This document shows positions 1 through 9,811 of a stretch of 64,000 nucleotides of DNA, piece after piece (the stretch's first letter is position 1; each line of letters starts with the position of its first letter). The notes beneath the pieces are model-generated. The model ran no database searches. It was not told the origin of the DNA and worked only from the letters and a program-made list of their open reading frames with translations. Source of the DNA: Sphagnum compactum. Taxonomy: Eukaryota; Bryophyta; Sphagnopsida; Sphagnales. A program made the translations under genes and the position numbers. The stretch spans positions 5,828,001 to 5,892,000 of the forward strand of contig OZ234494.1 of NCBI GenBank assembly GCA_965153455.1. Direction: 5' to 3'.

Positions 1-84
1 AACATTGAAAAGTTGGCAGCAGTGTGAAATATTTACTCATAAATATTGCATTGTTGTCTGTCATGAACTGCCTTATTGTATTAG

Positions 85-2454
85 GTAGAAAACCATGTTG
101 TTGGGGCTCCATGTGGGGTGATGGATCAAATGGCATCTGCTTGTGGAGAGGCTAACAAACTTCTTGCCATGGTGTGCCAGGTTGTGCTTTCTACCTGACT
201 CCTCCTACCACATTTTCACCTTTCCCCCTGTACTTTGTAGCGATGAAAATTGAAACAGGATGATGAACATTGTCATGAACTCTCATTGGCTTCCATATGC
301 TAGACTGTAGATTTCTTCACAAATGTTTCACTGAGTAACATGCTCTTTTTGGAATGTTATGTGGTTAGCCTGCAGAAGTGAAGGAGCATGTGAATATTCC
401 CCACCATGTACAGTTCTGGGGCATTGATTCTGGTATCCGTCACAGGTAAAAAACTCTTGCTTCCCCCTCACTTCTTTTGGTCATACTGTCTTTCAGGACA
501 TTGTGAAATTGCACAGTTCCATCTTCAAGGTTTGGTTCTGAACAGATCACTTATTCTTCATGCAGTGTTGGAGGTGCTGATTATGGATCAGTGAGGGTGG
601 GGACCTTTATGGGGCGGCGAATTATCCAAGGCACTGCTTCAAAGCTTGCCAACAGCTTTAAGAAGACAAGGGAGGAAGCTGACAATGCTGAGCTTGCATT
701 ATCAACCGAAGATGCTGAGGAGGAATACCTGTGCAACATACCACCACACCGGTACACTCCCCTGAACAGGCAGTCACTGTGTGCACCTCTCTCAACTAGA
801 AGTGAAGAACTTGTAGCTGTGTTGCTACATGCAGAAGTTAAAAATGTATTTGGCATTACAGTGCAGCATATTCTGATCAATAATTTTTTGGGAATACTCT
901 GCAGCAACCTGTTTTAATCGTGTCTCTCACTTGTTCAAATCTACCATTTTGCCTCATCAGACTTGAGTCAGGGTATGAGTCAGTACTACCAACCAGTTTG
1001 AGTGGCGAAAGGTTTCTGGAGATGTTCAGCAGCCATAATGACCCCTTCACCAAAATCAAACCCGATAGAGTATATGATGTCAAAGTTCCAGCAGCTCATC
1101 CCATCTATGAGAACTTCCGTGTCAAGGTATTGGATTCCGAGCCAGAGTGAGTTTGTTGTTAGTGTATGAGGTACTATTATTATTAATTTATGAAGGCATC
1201 TTCAGAATGGACTTTACTGCCTGTTCCTTATGTGCTAAGAAGGGGGTCTTTAGAAAAAAGACCTGGAATATTGTGGCTGTTGTGTGCAGGATGACATGCA
1301 GTCTTCTAACTTTGCCATTGTTGGAATATGGTGGTGTGCAGGCATTTGCTACATTGCTAACAGCAGTACACACAGACATGCAGCTTGAAGCATTGGGGGA
1401 GCTCATGTATCAGGTGAGTGCTTTTGCTTGCCTAAGTGCCCTCAATCTGTAATAAAGAACGTTGATGCACAGCTTATTAACATGTATGGTATGGATGGCA
1501 AAGAGTTAGAGACATAAAACAACTGGACAGCAATCTTGACCCTATCTTGCTAGCTCTCTGTAACTGATCAGAAATGGGATCACAAACAGTATGGTGATTG
1601 CTAACCATTACTGGAAGGAAAACATCACCCCGTTACAACAGTGCAAGTTTCCTTGCAGTCAGGCTGGAAACATGCAAATATCATCATGCTTATGTGTCTG
1701 AACTCTGGTAATAGATGTTAATGATTGAAGAGGTTGGAGATGGGTGGCAGTCACATTACAGCTACTCAAAATGCAGGCTGGGCTCACATGGCACCGACCG
1801 TCTGGTATCCCTGGTTAAGCAAACAAGGAATCAAGCTTACACAAAAGGTACATCTCTCTTTGGTGCAAAAATAACTGGTGGTGGATGCGGAGGCACAGTT
1901 TGTGTGCTGGGACGCACAGGTGCAACAAGCCAAAACCAAATCCTCCAGGTAATGATGGCTCTAAAACATTTCAAAATCTGTCTTAGAGAGTGAGGTCATG
2001 AAACTCTTTCTTCTGTTGAATCTAGAATGCTATGTGTTTCTTGTCAGCTCTGATTTTTCTCATCATTAATTGTTCAAAATAAGCTTGGTTTTCATGCTTT
2101 CACTGGACAGCTGCTGATTCAGGATCTCATTCACACAATTGTGTATCTAACAGAAAGTTGCAAAAAAAAACAGTCCAGCTGCATCTCTTTCAGCTTGATG
2201 AACTCCCTTCCTTGACTAAATGTGTTGCAGTCTCTATACTCATGCGTGGCCTAGCTCCACTTGGATGTCTTGGGTGGGAGAGACAAGAGAACAGAATCTT
2301 GTGGTAATCCAATTGCTTGTCCTCTCTGCAGATTCAGCAGCAATATAAAAGTGCAACAGGACATCTTCCTTTCATTTTTGAAGGCTCCTCCATGGGGGCT
2401 GGCCAATTTGGATTCCTTCGCATTCGTCGCTGGTCTTCAAAGACCATGTCCTAA
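85..2454 (+). CDS. ARA1: L-arabinokinase (GHMP kinase), C-terminal part; gene runs off the left edge
   Basis: This enzyme phosphorylates L-arabinose to L-arabinose 1-phosphate in cytosolic arabinose salvage. Seven exons are visible: 85-180, 369-445, 566-751, 961-1126, 1342-1413, 1751-1948 and 2332-2454 (TAA). They join in frame into 305 residues of the galactokinase-like C-terminal domain; upstream exons, including the glycosyltransferase-like N-terminal half expected for plant ARA1, lie outside the window. Direct signs are [18 protein letters not shown] (GHMP substrate/nucleotide region) at the first visible exon, [10 protein letters not shown], and [17 protein letters not shown], the C-terminal GHMP motif. 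The protein ends with a FGFLRIRRW-type tail, close to the usual FGYLRIRRR ending. All introns are GT/AG. In exon 961-1126 a short insertion replaces the usual spacing after PHR, with acceptor CAG at 958-960. The next gene converges on it from the other strand. Confidence 0.93.
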
Positions 2455-3463
2455 GGCATGCCCTCAACACAGACCACAACTACAGCAAACAAGATTGGTG
2501 TTTCCAGGTCCTACATTACTTTTGACTTTCTTTTTCGGTTCTGGGAGGAGCATATCTCACATGACATACATTCATATAGAGCTGAGTAGTAACTACATTG
2601 ATTCTTGGGATTTAAATTTGCTCAGCAACTATTATCAGAAAGGGTCTTACATGTTGCAAAACATGGGGAATTGCCAATTCTGTAGGATTCTTATTTCTGA
2701 ATTACATCCTAAAATTTATAATGACAAGTGAGGCAGATTGCTGGCATGATTAATAACATGTCTAACATCCTCACCCCATCATAACCACACACTAGTGTTG
2801 TCTGGATGCTCCTGTCAATAGACAACAGAAGTGGTAATTCCGCCCCTGGTTTGAATACTCTAATATTGGTCACACCAAAAGATCATTCCACAAACCTGTA
2901 TCATACAGGCATATTAATAGTCAGTGGGCTATTGCCAACTCTCCATTGCCTTCTGCTTCATGATGGTTTGACCAAACCCTGCAGAATATGCTCCATCTTC
3001 GAATGGTAAATGCTAATGTATACAAGCACTACTTTCTTCACTTTCATTGCCAAAACTCTCGGTTTTTCTGTGGACACTGGCCTACCACAGTGTCTGAATC
3101 TCTCCACTCTCTTGGTTGTTTGCATATCTCGGATCTCAGATGCGTTGACATACAACAAGAATCTTGAAACAAAAACCATCTGAATGAAACCACAGCATAC
3201 ACAAACAGTACAAATCATGCTCACATCACTGGACCAGCTCCAGGCAAAACATTCATAAAACAAAAAATAGTGACTCAGATAATATCAAAAGAGAAAGTGG
3301 ATGAACTGTCCCTAGAAAACACTCATCTCATGATGAGAACATCATGTGTAATCGACTTGGTTTCTCCAGATTTCCTACAAGTGTGCTTGCTGTAGTAGGC
3401 TTTAGGCAAAGAGGAGTTCTCCATGAGGTTGTTCAGGTTGTAAAAGTGTACGTATCCTTAGCA
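2455..3463. other. Convergent 3' intergenic region
   Basis: About 1 kb lies between the stop codon of the arabinokinase and the stop codon of the oppositely oriented lesion-inducer gene. It should contain both 3' untranslated regions. No conserved coding stretch, tandem repeat or RNA gene was recognised. Confidence 0.6.
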
Positions 3464-5508
3464 CTACAGTGTTTTGGCTTTGATTGGTTGCTTCTTCCTC
3501 ATCATCTGACGAATTGCTGAGTTTCTCATGCCCAAAAAGAATAAAAGAGCTCCAAAAAGTGACAAATTCTGCATACAGAATGATGTGCACATGTTATAGA
3601 CAGACGTTGCAACTCAGGAAGCTATTTCCATGAAACCAACCAGGTAATCTCCTTGAATGAGAACTTTTTTCCATTATGTTATATTCTAACAGAGTCAAGA
3701 AACCAAAAAGTGTTTCAATAAGTATGCATCAATGTTTACCTTCAAGAAAGAGTTGAACTGATGGAGGTAATCAGGACTCGCAAGATCATAATTGTAAAAA
3801 TCATGTATAATTGGTGTTACTGCAGCCAAGAATATGAGCTACACAGAAACAGAATCACACCAGAACTTTATTTGGAGTTGCAATTTCTCTTCTGTTTTGA
3901 TCTCCCTAACCTTTGCTGTTTAACCCTGTTATCTACCCTAACCTCTCTTCTCCAAAAGCCCTCTACTCAAAAAAGCTTTGAAGAACTAGTCTTGTTCCAA
4001 CAAGTTTCTCTGGTGTGCATCCCATTTGTCAAAAGCTATCCATACATGTGAAGTTGTGTGAACAAACTGTGGTGTAAATACTGAAACTAGAAAAGACTGT
4101 TGCAGGAAAGTCTTAGTATGCATATTACTCACCAACAAATAGGCACCCAAGCTGCTGCCCAAGATGAACAAAAGACCACCTACACCTTCCAGCACTATCG
4201 CTGCCATCAACAAATGTTTTGTCTGCAATCAACATCCAACAAGTGGTCAGTAGAGCATTACTCTTCAAAACCTGCATTAGTTGAAACTAGAGGGGCCAAA
4301 GCTCTTGCCCTAAAACTGGCACTAGCTGAAACTAAGGGGATCAAAGCACTTGCACAAAACCTCACTAGTTGAAACTACAGGGGCAAAAGCTCTTGTGTAA
4401 AAGCCACACTAGTTGAAGCTCTTGCACATCTTAGTAAGATCAGGTGGACGATGCAAAAATAAGTCTAGGTCTAGCAATGTTGTTCTTTCTTAAGCCAAAA
4501 TTAATCATATATATCATACTCAAATACTCTCTTGCAATGGATTTCAAGCAAAGGGAAGAGGGGACTGAAGCTTGTGCCTGCACACCTCAACATTTTGAGG
4601 TAGAGAAAAGTTGACATTGAACATCTCATTGACATTCTTTCTGAACAGCTCAAACTTCGGGTTCAGGGCATCCAAAGCAGCACCTCCATTTTGGCCGAAA
4701 CCCTGGATTCTGAGGAATAAAACAACAAACACATGCAAGCACATGCAAAACAACAATCCTATCATAAGCAGAGGCATTCAGAAACAAATGCCTGCATAAA
4801 ATAAGAGTGTGACCAGATGGATAGATAGACCACCCTGCAGGTTCACATACTCAACCCTGCTGGAGAATGCTTGATGGCCAGAACAGCACATCCTACTCAA
4901 TAAACATGTTCTTCTGCTTCTAAACACACGCACTCTCTCTCTCTCTCTCTCTCGCCTGCTTCTCTCGGTGACGCTTATTTGAGAGAAAGAGAGAGAGAGA
5001 GAGAGTCTTTGCCAAGACTAATGACAAGCTCCGGACTTCGACCTAGCAAATGCAGAGGATCAAAAACACACACACCTTCACAAGGGGGCTAAAGCCGCGG
5101 CGATGAAAAACGACTCTCAGCAAGGCCACCACGCAGTTCAGCAGCAATATGACAGGAGGGAAATACAAAATCACAATCAAGAAAATTTCCTAGACAAAAT
5201 ACAACCTACAACTCTCACAACAGCAGCAGCAACAGACGCCAATAACAACGACGACGACAACACAGGCAATCAAAGCCTCCGAGGAGACTGAGGCCAACAA
5301 CAGTTACCAATAGAAGAAGAAGAAGCTTTTACCGATGGAAGAAGTTTTCACAAAAACAAAACAAGAAACAAGAAACAAACTCCGTCCGCTATGAAGAAAA
5401 TGGAATGCTTGTTTTTGTGTTTTTCCCCCCCCCCACTTACTTCTGCCAAGCAGCGAGAATAAAGATGGCGGAGAAGGCCACACGGCCTATGAAGGACAGA
5501 AAGCCCAT
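3464..5508 (-). CDS. HRLI: HR-like lesion-inducing membrane protein
   Basis: This is a small plant membrane protein of the HR-like lesion-inducer family, named because overexpression of a relative gives hypersensitive-like lesions; its biochemical role is not established. Five exons on the minus strand join in frame to 161 residues: 5508-5441, 4709-4586, 4222-4133, 3838-3740 and 3568-3464 (TAG). The start MGFLSFIGRVAFSAIFILAAWQ is the family's typical first hydrophobic segment. Later marks are GVGGLLFILGSSLGAYLL, the DFYNYD motif and NLSLFGALLFFLGMRNS, followed by a basic tail (RKKQPIKAK) resembling the KKxx-rich ends of relatives. Four hydrophobic segments are visible. The ATG at 5506-5508 was chosen because family members begin there, although the frame stays open upstream. 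The length fits the usual ~155-160 residues. The gene is head-to-head with SAR1. Confidence 0.93.
4275..4425. repeat. Four-copy ~44 bp tandem repeat in lesion-inducer intron 2
   Basis: Units begin with ACTAGTTGAAACTA-like words at about 4277, 4322, 4365 and 4409 and continue with GGGGCAAAAGCTCTTGC-like sequence. Copies are diverged by several substitutions. The array lies entirely inside the intron between exons 4709-4586 and 4222-4133. Confidence 0.8.
4932..5005. repeat. Inverted dinucleotide repeat, (CT)n then (GA)n
   Basis: A CT run at 4932-4953 is followed about 28 bp later by a GA run at 4981-5005, so a transcript across it can fold into a long hairpin. It sits in intron 1 of the lesion-inducer gene. 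Confidence 0.85.
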
Positions 5509-6705
5509 GCCACTAGCTCTCCTCGGCCTCCCCAGTGCAAGCAAACCTCCGAAATGCAAATGACAAACAGAAGAGAACCAGCAGAAGTGCACTCCTGTCT
5601 GTTTCCCTTCTTCTCTCTCGCACGCAAGAGGAGAGCTCTCGAGAACAGCTTCTTCTGTCAAGGGCCTGTTGAGACAGCCCCTGGCAAGGGCCTCTGTCAA
5701 GGGCCGCTGTTGAGAGCCTAGTCCCTTACGTACATACATAGGTACTTGTTTACTTTGGGTGTTCGAGTCGGAGTTGGACCAGAATTCTTTTTTTTTCCCT
5801 GCCTAAATTTTAGCGCGTTGGCTAAAAGAAATATTTCACAAAATGGCTAAAAATACTTGTTTTTTTGGTTTTCTAGTTGCCAATTTCTCGCAATTAGAAT
5901 TTTACACACACACATATATATATATACAGATTTCTCTATTTTGGTTCTAGCATGTAGCCAAAAATGTGAAGGAATCTTTAAATTTTTTACTTTCATATCC
6001 CATTTATAACCAAATTTGGCTAAACTGTATTATTGATGATAGCCGAGTCCAGCCTCACATTTTGGGAATGTCCCCCCACCCATGGGCTTTACCTATCATA
6101 AAGCAGGAGGCAAAATTTATCATGAACCAAACCTACCTCGATCATGAGGCCTATGAATAGGAGGGTTCTTATGCCTACTCATCAATAGTGGGAGGGTTCT
6201 TACACCTATATAAGTAGGCATCATCTCCCTCCCATCTTTGAGGATCAGGCATAATATCCCTGCGAGCTGCGACCTTACCCTAGGCCCCTTATTTGGAGAA
6301 TGCCCTAACCCTAGGGCTTTAGGGAATGCCCTAACCCTAGAGCTTTATCCTACACTTGAAAGACTTCTGTTTTTTTCCATTGCAACTATCGTCTTGGACC
6401 TCCGCGCACTATCTCTCTCTCTCTCTCTCTCAAATTTTCACTTCTCTCCTTTGCAATTCGAGTTGTCCTCCGGCTCTTCCACTCCGGAGACAACCGAATT
6501 GCATGTTGGCTTCTAAACCCTAGAGCTTTTGTTTTGGGGGTTTTCTTTTGTTGTGCCTTTTTTTGGCCCCCGTCTCTTCCTTCCTTCCTTCCTTCCACGC
6601 AGTTCTGCAGTGCTCTCCCATCACCAGAAAAAAACAGACAGGAAAAAAAAAAACAACAGCCCAGCCTGAGGAGCGCTGACTGATTAACAGTGGCACTCTG
6701 GGAAG
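5509..6705. promoter_or_regulatory. Divergent promoter region between lesion inducer and SAR1
   Basis: This 1.2 kb spacer separates two head-to-head genes. A duplicated word GGGAGGGTTCTTA(C/T)(A/G)CCTA at about 6160-6210 ends in CTATATAAG (6205-6213), a candidate TATA box for SAR1. Then come paired AACCCTAG words (6306-6313 and 6334-6341) and AAACCCTAG at 6515-6523, which match the plant telo-box of translation and housekeeping promoters. (CT)n at 6413-6431 and (TTCC)n near 6580-6597 look like SAR1 leader sequence. Promoter function is inferred. Confidence 0.45.
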
Positions 6706-8132
6706 ATGTTTTTGTTTGACTGGTTTTACAGCGTGCTTGCAACACTAGGGTTGTGGCAGAAGGAGGCGAAAATCTTGTTCCTTGGCTTGGACAATGCCGG
6801 CAAGACCACGTTGCTGCACATGCTCAAGGATGAGGTTGCTATTCTTTTCTGTGTCTTGGTTGGGACCTTAGCAAGGGTTTGTTGTTGTGGTGGTGGTGGA
6901 ATTGAGGAAGATGGGGTTGTTGGTGTCTTTTTTCTTGTTTTGGGATCGGCTGTCTTTGTCGTCTGTGAGATTGTGGATGGTGGGTCATGGGAGCAACTTC
7001 TCTCTACAGAATAACCTCCTTCTGATTGCATCTTTCTTTTGCTTGTTCTTGTTCCATTCTTGTGTGTTTTTCAGAGGTTGGCACAGCATCAACCAACGCA
7101 GTATCCTACATCAGAAGAGCTGAGCATTGGCAATATCAAGTTCAAAGCGTTTGATTTGGGGGGCCATCAGATTGCCAGAAGAGTATGGAAGGACTACTAT
7201 GCAAAGGTAAAAATCTCGTTGAGCCACAGAAGAAGAAGATGCTGCTGAATGTCCTCTCTCAGGAGTTGCTTAATCTTTTTGTATGTATGTATGTCAGAAA
7301 GAGGAAATCCATTTGAAGCAGCTGCTGCACCATGATGTTGTTGGAAATTATTTCTCTTGTACTTTCACTGCACGATTTGATTGACTGACAATGAATGTGG
7401 TGATGAAGAGGTGATTAGTATTATAATCCTTCTTGCATGTCACAATTCAGGAGAAAAAATAACTTGTTGTAAGAATTGCCATTTGCAATTGGCTGGCTGG
7501 GCTGTTCATGAGAGGAGGTGAAGCAGAGAGAGAAGAAGAGTAGGGGAGTTGAATGATCAGGATACCCTAGTGTTAGGGTTGAGGGCGCAACTCTTCTTGT
7601 GTGTGGTGAAGGTCACCATGATGATGGGCAGTGGAACAGTGGAGTCTGATGTTGAGATGAGTTGCTTCTGATGTCATCAATGATGATGTGTGGGGTTAAT
7701 TCCTTATCCATCTCAGAGCAGGTGGAGTCATGTTTAAGAACAGCTTTCTCATTTTATGTAAGTATGCAACCAGTAATGGCACAATGACTCGTAAGAAGAC
7801 TGATTTTGCAGGTGGATGGCATAGTGTATCTGGTGGATGCGGCTGACAAGGAAAGGTTTGCAGAGTCGAAGAAGGAGCTAGATGCGCTCTTGTCAGATGA
7901 CTCGCTTGCACAAGTTCCATTCCTGATCCTGGGCAACAAGATTGACATTCCATATGCAGCTTCAGAAGATGAGCTACGCTACTCGCTAGGCCTGAGCAAC
8001 TACACAACTGGCAAGGGGAAGGTGAATCTTGGTGAGACCAATATGCGGCCAATCGAGGTCTTCATGTGCAGTATAGTGCGAAAGATGGGCTATGGGGAAG
8101 GCTTCAAGTGGCTGTCTCAGTACATTAAGTAA
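6706..8132 (+). CDS. SAR1: SAR1 small GTPase of the COPII coat
   Basis: SAR1 recruits the COPII coat at ER exit sites and controls budding of vesicles bound for the Golgi. Three exons, 6706-6834, 7075-7206 and 7812-8132 (TAA), join in frame to 193 residues, exactly the usual plant SAR1 length. The N-terminal amphipathic membrane-inserting helix ([18 protein letters not shown]) comes first. The P-loop is GLDNAGKT at residues 27-34, switch II is DLGGH, the guanine-specificity motif is NKID, and the end is [12 protein letters not shown]. There is no C-terminal prenylation cysteine, as expected for the Arf/SAR family. Introns interrupt between LKDE and RLAQ and between YYAK and VDG. Most codons match family consensus, so the gene looks intact. 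Confidence 0.97.
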
Positions 8133-9428
8133 ACTCTATGTGTCGTGAGTTTGGTGAGGTGCACGAGGTTTTTGTTGGACTGGAGGTTTTCTTTTTTCAT
8201 GTTGAGGCAGTTGCAGGATGGATATTGAGTGGACTCGTGGCATGGTTTTTGCATTGGTGCAAGGCCCATATCTGGTTGCCACTGCAGCAATGAGTGGGCG
8301 CTCAAATCATCACCTTTTTTTGTCTCTGCAGATTCTGGAAATCAGGTAGTAGTAGTACTACTTAGGAACTCAATTTCCAATTTATATGTTTGTAAGATGA
8401 CATTCATGTGCCCCAAATGCACTCTGGGTGTCCACTAGTAAGAGACACCTTGTACCACCATTCTTGGCAATCTACAAAGCAGAATGAGAGCTCTTTTGAG
8501 GGTTTTTCTGTGTCTTGACATCATGTGTTTTCTTCATCCATTGAGTTCTACTAATCCTGGTGCATCGAGGGTTGTAAGAAGAACAGGGGTGGCCTCCTAG
8601 TCTTGGTTGTCTGGGTGTTGTCACAGATTTCAATTTGCAAGAAGCTGTCCACCAACAGGGCTTGTTGCTGTTACTGCTATGGACAACTTGCTTGGTTGAG
8701 TCTTCATCAAGCTCTTTTTACTTTCTAAAGTACGTTTTCTAGCTCATGATAGTCACACAAACTGTGGGTGTCTTTTGACAGGTGATAAAGACGGATTTAC
8801 TACTTATGGGAGTTGTTTTTTTTGCAAATGTGGTTTTGGTGTTCAGTTTGTTGGTCCCAAAATCTCCCTGTTCTCATTTTTCTTCTAAGCTTCCAAAGTG
8901 GCAATTAGCCTGAGGTAGATTTTACATCATCAATTTGTTTGGTTTTGTAGTTGGATCTTTGCTCAAAACAGTGTGCACACAGGCAGTTTGTGTCTTTGCA
9001 ATTCCCAATAAATGCAAACATCATCTTCATCATCATCATCAACGGGTTCCCAACTTTCCCGTAGAGTTTTGAGCTTGCTGAGTGCGATCAGCTTTTGGTA
9101 GTTTACATCATCAATTTGCTTAACTTTTTTAGTTCAATCTTTGTGCAAAATGCAGTGCATGCATAGGTGGTTTCTATCTTGCTATTGCTACCCAAAATGC
9201 AATCAACATCAACTTTTGCTCAGAAGCCTTCCATTTCTGCGCGATGAGCTCCTTTCTCCAAGCCTGCATCTTCTCACTACTTCACATACACACTGCACCA
9301 CTCCCTTGTCTACATGCAGAGGTAAAGGAAATTGAAGAGTGTAAAAGAAATGGAATGAGCTAGGACACTGCCGACCAATCCGAGTGTCCGTCAAGACAGC
9401 AAATCAGAAGCAGCCAGTTGGATCACAG
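8133..9428. other. SAR1 3' region with a ~180 bp degenerate duplication
   Basis: This is the SAR1 3' untranslated region and spacer before eIF2-beta. The stretch starting TTTACATCATCAATTTG near 8921 is repeated in diverged form from about 9101, with following AGTT(G/C)(G/A)ATCTTTG words in both copies. An AATAAA word at 9007-9012 could be a polyadenylation signal, but it is far from the stop codon. No gene was recognised. Confidence 0.55.
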
Positions 9429-9645
9429 ATCCACCGTCAAAAAACCACAAATACATCTGCACCGTCAAAATAGGTTTTTTTCTTTTTCTCTGAAAAAATG
9501 ACTCTTAACTTCATCTGTACCGTCAAATGTTCTTTTCTTTTCTATGAAAAAAGGACTCATAAATAATCTGCACCGTCAAAAACGTTTTTTTTTTTTCCTG
9601 AAAAAGGGACTCTTAAATAGGTACATTCGCACCGTCAGCGGTTAT
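9429..9645. promoter_or_regulatory. CACCGTCA repeat array upstream of eIF2-beta
   Basis: The word (C)ACCGTCA recurs at about 9432, 9460, 9518, 9571 and 9630. The later copies are separated by about 55-60 bp of T-rich sequence containing a shared GAAAAA(A/G)GGACTCTTAA-like block. On the other strand this reads TGACGGTG, containing TGACG, the half-site of plant TGA/bZIP factors. It lies 170-380 bp before the eIF2-beta start codon. Presence is seen directly; any binding is inferred. Confidence 0.6.
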
Positions 9646-9811
9646 AACCATGGTTTGTGGAAGTTTTAACCATCGTTAGTGAGCGCTTGACTCCTGGTTT
9701 CTTTAGGTCTTGGGTGTTAGGGTTTGAGGAAGGAAGACCTCTGAGCAAGCCGCGCGCGCTCTAGCGTTCAGTGTTTTGTTGTTTGCAGATCGAGATCCGC
9801 GGTACACGATC

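Noticed and set aside
581-907. Frames antisense to the arabinokinase exons
   Set aside because: The plus strand carries conserved arabinokinase sequence with proper splice sites; the antisense frame is a shadow.
7615-7690. Possible intronic C/D-box snoRNA in SAR1 intron 2 (ATGATGA ... CTGA words)
   Set aside because: No terminal stem could be found and no guide match was evident; these words are common in this GAT-rich sequence.
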